Source: Pelobates cultripes
Lineage: Eukaryota; Chordata; Amphibia; Anura; Pelobatidae
Assembly: GCA_933207985.1 (NCBI GenBank)
Contig: OW240915.1
Coordinates: 276,582,024-276,646,023 of the forward strand
Length of the DNA: 64,000 bases
Reading direction: 5' to 3'
Part shown: positions 56,012-64,000 of the stretch, one piece after another
Layout: each line of letters begins with the position of its first letter
Position numbering within the stretch: the stretch's first letter is position 1
The notes under the pieces: model-generated
Databases searched by the model: none
The model's input: the letters and a program-made list of their open reading frames with translations, nothing else
Told to the model about the DNA's origin: nothing
Program-made: the position numbers and the translations under genes

Positions 56012-57706
56012 GTTAAAAACAAAAAGTTAGCATTTAGGAATTATAAAAAAAACCAGAGTGAGGAAGACAACATGATCTATAAGATTAGGCAGAAAGAGGC
56101 TAAGCAAGTTATAAGAGCTTCCAAATCACACACAGAAGAGAAAATAGCACAGTCAGTAAAAAAAGGGGACAAAACATTTTTTAGATACATAAATGAGAAA
56201 AGGAAAGTAAAACAAGGATTAGTTAGATTAAAAACAAAAGAAGGAAGGTATGTAGAAGAGGATAAAGGTCTAGCTGACTGCCTCAATGAATATTTTTGTT
56301 CTGTATTTACAGATGAAAATGAAGGAAAAGGACCTCAGTTGAGAAAAAGGATAAATTAGTTATTACATGTGAGTTTACAGAGGAAGAGGTTCTATTTCAA
56401 CTGTCAAAAGTAAAGACATAAGTCAATGGGACCTGATGGAATACACCCAAAGCTATTAAAAGAGCTTTGTGGTGTACTAGCAAAACCATTAACAGATTTA
56501 TTTAAGCAATCATTGTTAACAGGAGTAGTCCCATAAGAGTGGAAGTTAGCGAATGTTGTGCCCATTTACAAGAAAGGTAATAGGGAGGAGTCGGGCAACT
56601 ATAGGCCAGTAAGCCTTGCTTCAGTAGTGGGGAAAGTGATGGAAACCATGTTAAAGGATAGGATTGCTGAACCTCTAAAAACACATGGATTTCAAGATCC
56701 GAGACAACATGGATTTACTTCAGGGAGATCATGCCAAACTAATCTTATTGATTTTTTTGATTGGGTAACTAAAATTATAGATCAGGGTGGTGCAGTAGAC
56801 ATTGCTTACCTAGATTTCAATAAGGCTTTTGACTCTGTTGCACATATAAGGCTTATCAATAAACTGCAATCTTTAAGTTTGGATTCCAATATTGTTGAAT
56901 GGGTAAGGCAGTGGCTGAGTGACAGGCAACAGAGGGTTGTAGTTAATAGAATATATTCGAAGCTTGGACTTGTCACCAGTGGGGTACCTCAGGGATCTGT
57001 ACTTGGACCCATTCTCTTTAATATTTTTATTAGTGATATTGCAGAAGGTCTTGATGGTAAGGTATGTCTTTTTGCTGATGATACTAAGATATGTAACAGG
57101 GTTGATGTTCCAGGAGGGATAAGCCAAATGACAAATGATTTAGGTAAACTAGAAAAATGGTCAGAATTGTGGCAACTGACATTTAATGTGGATAAGTGCA
57201 AGATAATGCATCTTGGACGTAAAAACCCAAGGGCAGAGTACAGAATATTTGATAGAGTCCTAACCTCAACAATTGAGGAAAGGGATTTAGGGGTGATTAT
57301 TTCTGATGACTTAAAGGTAGGCAGACAATGTAATAGAGTAGCAGGAAATGCTAGCAGAATGCTTGGTTGTATAGGGAGAGGTATTAGCAGTAGAAAGAGG
57401 GAAGTGCTCATGCCATTGTACAGAACACTGGTGAGACCTCACTTGGAGTATTGTACACAGTACTGGAGACCGTATCTTCAGAAGGATATTGATACCTTAG
57501 AGAGGGTTCAGACAAGGGCTACTAAACTGGTTCATGGATTGCGGGATAAAACTTACCAGGAAAGGTTAAAGGATCTTAACATGTGTAGCTTGGAGAAAAG
57601 ACGAGACAGGGGGGATATGATAGAAACATTTAAATTTATAAAGTGAATCAACACAGTAAAGGAGGAGACTATATTTAAAAGAAGAAAATGATGTTTCTAT
57701 GTAACA
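56012..57706 (+). pseudogene. CR1-type LINE ORF2, 5'-truncated and decayed
   Basis: The first open stretch (about 56012-56358) matches the region between endonuclease and RT (MIYKIRQKEAKQVIRASKSH). Stops and a frame change fall at 56358-56557. From 56558 to 57646 a 362-codon RT frame (first codon GTG) is open, with NYRPVSL, QHGFTSGRSCQTNL, AYLDFNKAFDSV, SGVPQGSVLGP and the catalytic LFADDTKI, then HLEYCTQYWRPY. After FKFIK the text INTVKEETIFKR continues past a stop. The 3' UTR is missing except for a terminal TGATGTTTCTATG, which implies an internal deletion. Confidence 0.9.
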
Positions 57707-58215
57707 CCATTTCCGAGCCGGTCGAAGGGAGTACAATTATTGATCCACTTCAACCTGCTTATCCGATATACACCCGATACCATTTCACTCATGTGAGTGT
57801 TTTTAATCCTTGTATCAATAAATTTCTAAGTTTTAATGGAGAGTACTATGGCTGTTCATTTCTATTTCAGATCGCAATGAAGATCCTGCCACTTTAGATC
57901 TATCACTGTGATCTAATAGTGATTTTTTACATTTTGTACATTTGGATTTGGACAGTACTATATTACCTGAGCCTGTCAGAGATATCACAGCTGTATATCT
58001 AGCTGTGATCCTCCTATACAGGTAATATTTTTTTTTTAATAAAAGTTTTTTTTCATGGCAAATGCTAATGCTGCATAACATGTAAATGCGCAAATAAAGA
58101 AGATGCCAAAACCTTAACTTTTAAATTTAAATATTCCCTGCAGACATAACATAAACAGCCTGATCACGTGTCATTACAAAAACTTTATTTATTTATTAAA
58201 ATGTCCATGTGGATT
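57707..58215. other. Intergenic sequence, possible Penelope remainder
   Basis: No gene. Stems such as GATCTATCACTGTGATC and TCACAGCTGTATATCTAGCTGTGA are present. It could be the continuation of the Penelope-like element interrupted by the CR1 copy, which is unproven. Confidence 0.4.
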
Positions 58216-58554
58216 CAGGGCCAGCCTTAGGTCCTTAGGCGCCCTGTGCGAAAGATCTTCGAATCGCGCCCTCCCCCACTCCCGTCATTCTTTTTATAGT
58301 GTATTAAATAAATAATGATTCAAAAACAAATATTAATTCCTCCTTTCCTGTTGTTACCTAGATCGGAGAGGTGCATGCTGATCTTAATCTGGTCTGCCCC
58401 TCCACTGGGTGCAGACAATGAGTAACTGTCTCGCAAGCTCAGGGACTTGTAGGGTCCTGTGGTAATCTGCGGCAGTGCTTTGACTGACCAGAGCTAGGAA
58501 GACAGCTACTTGTGGTCTGCAGCCAATAGTGCATGCCAGATGTGTCAGACTGCA

Positions 58555-59344
58555 GAGTCACATGCACACAGTCCCACAGTCAGATGCACACAGTTATACA
58601 TATACAATGTCAAATACACAGGATCAGGCAGTTACACAGATTAACAGTTACAGGCAGATAAACACGCACACAGTTACAGGTAGACAGTCACACAGGCACA
58701 CAATTACAATCAGACAGTAACAGACACATACACACACAGTTACAGGCAGACAATGACAAACACACACAGGTATAGACAGTGACATACATACAGCCACACA
58801 TACAGTCTCTCACACACACACAGTTACATGCTGACAGTGACACACACAGAGGCAGTCAGTCACACACACACACACACAGTCACACAAAGACAGTCACACA
58901 CACAGGCAGACAGTCACACACACACACACACAGGCAGACAGTCACCCAGGCAGACAGTCACACGGGCAGACAGTCTCACGGGCAGACAGTTATACACACA
59001 CACACAGGCAGACAGCCACACACAGAAAGACAGGCACACACAGGCAGACAGCTACACACACATGCAGACAGTCACACACACACACACACTCAGGTAGACA
59101 GCCACACACAGGCACACACGGGTAGACAGCCACACACACAGGCAGACAGTCACACACACACACACAGGCAGACAGTCACACGGGCAGACAGTCACATGGG
59201 CAGACAGTGACACACACACACACACACAGGCAGACAGCCACACATACACAGACAGCCACACACACAGGCAGACAGTCACACAAACACACACACAGGCAGA
59301 CAGCCACACACATACACACAGGCAGACAGCCACACACACAGGTA

Positions 59345-59392
<48 letters not shown>

Positions 59393-59400
59393 AAGACAGT
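58555..59400. repeat. Minisatellite, CACACAGGCAGACAGTCA type
   Basis: Dozens of degenerate 16-26 bp units with CAGGCAGACAG(T/C)CACACAC, ending in a pure (CA)n at about 59346-59390. Long open frames on both strands here are low-complexity artefacts. Confidence 0.95.
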
Positions 59401-59669
59401 TGCACATACTAACACACACTCAAAAACAGGCATGGTTACCTCTGTTATTTTGGTCTGGGAGGAGTGAAGGCAGTGCAGCTCCTGGGGTCTGGTTGTTGGG
59501 GAAGTAGGGACTCCTTCCTGCTTCCCGTGCAACCGGCACTTTTAGCTCCGCCCCCTGCCGCCATTTTAGCTCTGCCCACCCGTCATTTAGCTCTGCCCCT
59601 GCCCTGAGGCAGTGTGCTGGGCCCCCTCTGCTAATACAGGGAGCCGGGGGGCCCCCCATGCCACCAGAC

Positions 59670-60003
59670 ACAACACACACACACTGCATACACTAACACA
59701 ACACACACACTACATACACTAACACAACACACACACTACATACACTAATACAACACACACACTGCATACACTAATACAATACACACTAATACAACACACA
59801 CACTGCATACACTAATACATCACACACTCTGCATACACTAATGCAACACACACTGCATACACTAATACAACACACACACTGCATACACTAATACAATACA
59901 CACTAATACAACACACACTCTGCATACACTAATACAACACACACTCTGCATACGCTAATACAACACACTGCATACACTAATACAACACACATTGCATACA
60001 CTA
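59670..60003. repeat. Minisatellite, CTAATACAACACACACACTG type
   Basis: Units of about 24-26 bp (CATACACTAATACAACACA) repeated about a dozen times with small length changes. Confidence 0.93.
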
Positions 60004-60070
60004 ACCTTGTGCTTTGTCAAGGCCCCCAAAATTTCTGATGGTGGCCCTGTCCCTTTGTCCCTTTTCCACA

Positions 60071-60078
60071 CCATCAAC
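60071..60078. other. hAT target-site duplication CCATCAAC, left
   Basis: Identical eight bases at 62379-62386. Confidence 0.9.
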
Positions 60079-60323
60079 CAGGCCCGGACTGGCCATCGGG
60101 CACAGCGGGCAAATGCCCGGTGGGCCGCGGTGGCCATGGGCCGAGGTCGGCAGGGGAGGTCCCAGGATCTCCCCTGCCGGTCTATGCAGGGCCGGCACTC
60201 TCCTAGCGTCGGCCCCGCTGTTTGTCACGACGGGCCGGTGGGGAGATCAAGGATCTCCCTGACCGGCCCACATGCGGCCGCCGGCGGGGAGAGAGGGAGA
60301 CAGCCAGCCAGGCTGGATAGAGG

Positions 60324-60442
60324 ACCCGGCGGAGCTCTAACTTGCAGCTCCGCCGGGTTCCTCTCGCGAGATCCGGCGCGTTGCCATGGCAACGACCGGA
60401 TCTCGCGAGAGTGAACTCTAGCCTCACAGGCTAGAGTTCACT
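60324..60442. repeat. Cluster of three perfect hairpins with two TCTCGCGAGA motifs
   Basis: Hairpin 1: ACCCGGCGGAGCT (60324-60336) with its inverse at 60346-60358. Hairpin 2: CTCTCGCGAGATCCGG (60361-60376) with its inverse at 60396-60411 around a GTTGCCATGGCAAC palindrome. Hairpin 3: AGTGAACTCTAGCCT (60410-60424) with its inverse at 60428-60442. TCTCGCGAGA occurs at 60362-60371 and 60401-60410. Confidence 0.95.
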
Positions 60443-60589
60443 CACCCACGAGGACCACCAGGGAACCCGGCCTCCCAGTCACCAGCATGCCGCCCCCCCC
60501 CCCTCCCAGGCTAAAGGTAAGAAGGGAGGGGGGATTTAATGACTTTTTTATTTTTTTTATTTACCCCCCCCCTACACACACACACAATA

Positions 60590-61450
60590 ACATTTATACA
60601 GCACTATCACACACAGCACTCTCTCCCACAGCACTCTCACACCCATCACACACAGCACTCTCTCCCACAGCACTCTCTCATCACACACAGCACTCTCTCC
60701 CACAGCACTCTCACACCCATCACACACAGCACTCTCACACAGCACTCTCACACCCATCACACACAGCACTCTCTCCCACAGCACTCTCACACCCATCACA
60801 CACAGCACTCTCTCCCACAGCACTCTCACACCCATCACACACAGCACTCTCTCCCACAGCACTCTCACACCCATCACACACAGCACTCTCTCACACAGCA
60901 CTCTCACACAGCACTCTCTCACACACAGCACTCTCACACACATTACACACAGCACTCTCACACACAGCACTCTCACCCATCACACACAGCACTCTCACAC
61001 ACATTACACACAGCACTCTCACACACATTACACACAGCTCTCTCACACAGCACTCTCACACCCATCACACACATCACTCTCACACAGCACTCTCACACCC
61101 ATCACTCACACCCAGCACTCTCTTACCCATCACACACAGCACTCTCACACCCAGCACTCTAACACCATCACACACAGCGCACTCACAGAGCACTCACACA
61201 CACACAGCACTCTCACACCCATCACACACAGCACTTTCACACACACACAGCACTCTCTCACAGCACTCTCACAGAGCACTCTCTCACACCCATCTCACAC
61301 AGCACTCTCACACCCATCACTCACACACGGCACTCTCACACCCATCACTCACACACGGCACTCTCACACACACACATTCACCACACCCTCACACACACAC
61401 ATACTGCACCCCTCACATACACACAGAACCTCCCCAACACACTGCACCAC
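60590..61450. repeat. Minisatellite, CACACAGCACTCTC type
   Basis: More than 35 degenerate units (CACACAGCACTCTCACACCC with CATCA), including higher-order units of about 55 bp in the first 300 bp. Open frames of up to 349 codons through it are repeat artefacts. Confidence 0.95.
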
Positions 61451-61467
61451 ACACATACACAATACTT

Positions 61468-61471
61468 CCAA

Positions 61472-61506
<35 letters not shown>

Positions 61507-61530
61507 TATACATACACACACACACTACAC
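61468..61530. repeat. (TA)n and (CA)n microsatellite
   Basis: About 11 TA units, then a mixed TACA/CACA run. Confidence 0.9.
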
Positions 61531-61532
61531 TC

Positions 61533-61925
61533 TTAAAGGACCACTCTAGCCACCCAGACCACTTCAGCTTAATGAAGTGGTCTTGGTGCCAGGTCCTTCT
61601 AGGATTAACCCATTGTTTTATAAACATAGCAGTTTCAGAGAAACTGCTATGTTTATCAATGGGTTAAGCCTTCCCCCAAAGCCTCTAGCAGCTGTCTCAT
61701 TGACAGCCGCTAGAGGCGCTTGCGTGCTTTTCACTGTGAAAATCACAGTGAGAGCACGCAAGCATCCATAGGAAAGCATTATAAATGCTTTCTTATGCGA
61801 CCCGCTGAATGCGCGCGCTGCTCTTGCCGCGCGTGCGCATCGGAGGAGGAGAGCTCCCCACACGGCGCTGGAAAAAGGTAAGTTTTAACCCCTTTCCAGA
61901 GCCGGGCGGGAGGGGGTCCCTGAGC
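61533..61925 (-). repeat. Hairpin-chain MITE, copy F, truncated
   Basis: It starts TTAAAGGACCACTCTAG. Four hairpins are kept: CACCCAGACCACTTC, AAACATAGCAGTTTC/GAAACTGCTATGTTT, GCTGTCTCATTGACAGC and TTCACTGTGAAAATCACAGTGA. The last hairpin (CCAGGAAAACA) and the CCTTTAA end are missing. Nested in the hAT element. Confidence 0.85.
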
Positions 61926-62378
61926 CACATATGCATCACATTACACCACAAACACAACACGACTAAAACCGACCTTATTACACAATACCACACCACGACC
62001 AGCTCACTCTACACACACGCAATACCACAAGCAGGCTCCAAACACATGCACAATACTCTTTCCTGGCCTTTTGTCTCCTGGTATCCATTTATAGAGACAC
62101 CAGAGACAAGTTGCAAGGAAACACAGTGCAAGCATGTTATTAAATTTGCTTGCACTGTGCAGAACAAATACAGGACTTTTTTCTCATGCTAGAGCTCTTC
62201 AGCAGAGCTCTGCGCATGGTCTGCCCTGGAAGAGCATTGAACCAACATGCTCACTTTGAGAGGAGGCGTGTTTGTCATTGGTGATGACAAAACACACCTC
62301 CTCTGCCCCGCCCCCTTTTTAGTGGGCCGCTGTGTTAAAAAAATGCCCGGGCCGAATTTTTCTCCCAGTCCGGCCCTG

Positions 62379-62386
62379 CCATCAAC
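62379..62386. other. hAT target-site duplication CCATCAAC, right
   Basis: Identical to 60071-60078. Confidence 0.9.
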
Positions 62387-64000
62387 GACCAGAAAGAAGA
62401 GACTCTGGTTTGGGTTGTTCACGCTGCCTACAAACAAGCTCTAGAGACCTTAGCTTTTGTACTATTAAATAGGAAATATCTATTGTCTTTTTTCTTAAGT
62501 TACAATATAAGCCCTGCATGAGAAAATATAGGAATATTTCTACTTATTCTGGACTGAAGAGTTTATGTGTGTGTGTGGAATGTATACTCATACTATTATA
62601 TTATGTTATGTAATGGTCACTGCATTTTTCTAACTGTCAGTTGTGCAAATTCTATCAGAAACTCAAAAATAACACTTAAGGGCGTCTTCTACATTCACAG
62701 TACAAGAGAGATAATAAAAAAGATTTGACATATAGGAGACACCAAGTAATGCGTATGTACATTTCTAATGCCTTTTTGTCAATGGGAACCCAGTAATGGG
62801 ACGACACTCTCAGATGATCACCGGCGCACAAATCTTATATTAAGCACACAAAAGGGATTGCACACACCTCCACAACAATGCACCACTTTACTTACTCCCA
62901 CGAATTTGATCAGCAAAAGTCCAAGAATTCAGCAAATTCAAAGAAAGGTCCAGGCACAAACAATGACTTCAAGCAAACATTAATCGGATCGCAGTAGTGA
63001 CAATGTTTCAAGCCTACTGTATTCTTAACAAAGGCTTTATAGTAGAGCTGAAACTTTGTCACTACTGCAATCTTCTTAAAGTCTGCTTGAGGCCAACTTT
63101 TGTGTCCTGACCCTTCTTTAAATATCATTGGCGCCAATTCCAAGGCTTCCTCATTGAAGCTGGGGACATTGAAGCTGGAGTACAGGTGCCATCTAGACAA
63201 CTTAGATTTACACTATTGATAAATTATTAAACCCCTCAAGGTAAGTCAGTTCCCAGGCCCTCCATGCACCATACCCTAATTGATATGAAGTTGCTATGGT
63301 GGCCAGATTATTTCATGAACTATATATTAAATTCACTAGTTACTATTCCATTCCATGGTTCAGTTAATAGATATTTTAACTTACTTTGCTGTAAATAGAA
63401 ATTCCTTCTAAAATACAAATCATAATTGCATTATTAAGTACATTCTATTGCAATAATTGGACAGAAAATAATGTTTAATCTCTTGAAAACACCCTGTTTA
63501 AAGCTCTTTTAAACCTGACTCATGCAACTATTCGACTGTAGCTTTAAGCACTTGTCAGTGATTGCTAAGGTAGGTGGTCAACTCATTAGCCTTAGATTAT
63601 ATTATAAAAACATAAGATTAAATCAATTAGAGCAGTTTGCATGCATTGCACAAGAAAATCATTTTTCTTCCAGATGGGAAAATACAATGTCTAAAACAAC
63701 CCATTCAATCAACTTTGATTAGAGATGAGGCTCTAATGTTTCTGTGAAAAAATATAACACAGTAGATTGGAATTATTCCCCAGGTTTAGTAATATTGACA
63801 AATTAAAGTAGGCCTCTGTGCACATAGTGTTCGCAGGTCTATTTATAATCCATGACGTAACAGCACACATGAGACAAGAAGTAGCATGACAGAGAAGGTG
63901 TAGCATGTACTCACCTCCCACGAGCCACACAGCACTCATTCTGCCGCACAGTCCGATTGCTCCACGCGGCCAAGCAGCATGGTATCTCAAAATAAAAATC
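62387..64000. other. Intergenic sequence with one inverted repeat
   Basis: No supported gene. Apart from the inverted repeat at 62991-63068 nothing was recognised. Confidence 0.55.
62991..63068. repeat. Inverted repeat with hammerhead-like GAAAC-NNN-GTC words
   Basis: Left arm GCAGTAGTGACAATGTTTCA (62991-63010) pairs with TGAAACTTTGTCACTACTGC (63049-63068), 19 of 20. Both strands therefore read GAAAC-NNN-GTC, the 3' half of a hammerhead core. The CTGANGA half is only weakly recognisable (TTAACAA on the plus strand, TTAAGAA on the minus strand), so any ribozyme is a relic. Confidence 0.5.

Larger units (their letters stand above)
58216..60049. mobile_element. hAT-like sequence with CAGGGCC ends and minisatellites
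   Basis: The left edge is CAGGGCCAGCCTTAGG. The right edge, reverse complemented, is CAGGGCCACCATCAG. Only seven to eight bases match and no 8-bp duplication is seen, so these may be ends of two different elements. No transposase is present. The interior is dominated by tandem repeats. Confidence 0.4.
60079..62378. mobile_element. Non-autonomous hAT-type element, 2300 bp
   Basis: It starts CAGGCCCGGACTGG. The reverse complement of its end is CAGGGCCGGACTGG, one mismatch in 14, and it is flanked by perfect CCATCAAC duplications. Removing it rejoins ACACCATCAAC to GACCAGAAAG. The interior holds a GC-rich hairpin cluster, a large minisatellite and a hairpin-chain MITE. There is no transposase. 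Confidence 0.88.

Noticed and set aside
58779..59467. Open frames of 86-143 codons on both strands, Thr/His- or Cys/Val-rich
   Set aside because: Low-complexity translation of the CACACAGGCAGACAG array.
58208..60057. 8-bp target duplication for the 58216-60049 hAT-like block
   Set aside because: Flanks TGTGGATT and TCCCTTTG do not match, so the two ends may not belong to one element.
58555..61450. CRISPR-like array
   Set aside because: Units are contiguous and degenerate with no constant-length unique spacers, and the context is eukaryotic.
60487..61536. 349-codon open frame rich in HTALSPTALSH
   Set aside because: It is a translation of the CACACAGCACTCTC minisatellite. Several frames are open at once and there is no domain.

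Overview
The window looks like intergenic DNA from a frog-like (anuran) genome. This is inferred from an AT-rich, low-CpG background, CR1-type LINE 3' ends, Tc1/mariner, hAT, piggyBac and TTAA-type MITEs, Penelope-like elements and a tyrosine-recombinase retrotransposon side by side. I found no convincing exon of a cellular gene and no tRNA, rRNA or CRISPR array. Every recognisable protein belongs to a mobile element.

Layout. 0-21 kb is mostly AT-rich unique sequence with scattered MITEs. It holds a near-perfect 423-bp-arm inverted repeat nested in a MITE at 7.4-8.8 kb and the 3' end of a CR1 LINE at 11.6-12.2 kb. About 21.7-27.6 kb on the minus strand is a GC-rich Ngaro-type retrotransposon. 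It has a frame-disrupted gag, then overlapping intact frames for reverse transcriptase/RNase H, tyrosine recombinase and an SGNH hydrolase. 31.7-37.4 kb on the minus strand is a complete Ty3/gypsy chromovirus with one 1399-codon gag-pol frame, 710/711-bp LTRs about 99% identical and a CAGTG target-site duplication. A deleted Tc1-like element (37.5-38.2 kb) and a Penelope-like element (about 39.5-41.2 kb, minus) follow.

From 42 kb the window is a patchwork. A hAT-type non-autonomous element (42.1-44.7 kb) is filled with minisatellites and a CR1 fragment. Further hairpin-rich MITEs lie at 47.7 and 51.8 kb. Three truncated elements then abut: piggyBac, Penelope-like and CR1 (53.6-57.7 kb, all plus strand). 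Two more hAT-like blocks with large minisatellites occupy 58.2-60.05 and 60.08-62.38 kb; the second has a perfect 8-bp duplication.

The most interesting signals are two hammerhead-ribozyme-like folds, each on the same strand as a Penelope GIY-YIG fragment, with a more decayed pair near 63.0 kb. Next are the catalytic-residue-complete SGNH hydrolase in the Ngaro element, a MITE family built as a chain of perfect hairpins, and a three-hairpin cluster carrying two TCTCGCGAGA motifs. All calls come from reading the sequence; no database search was run.
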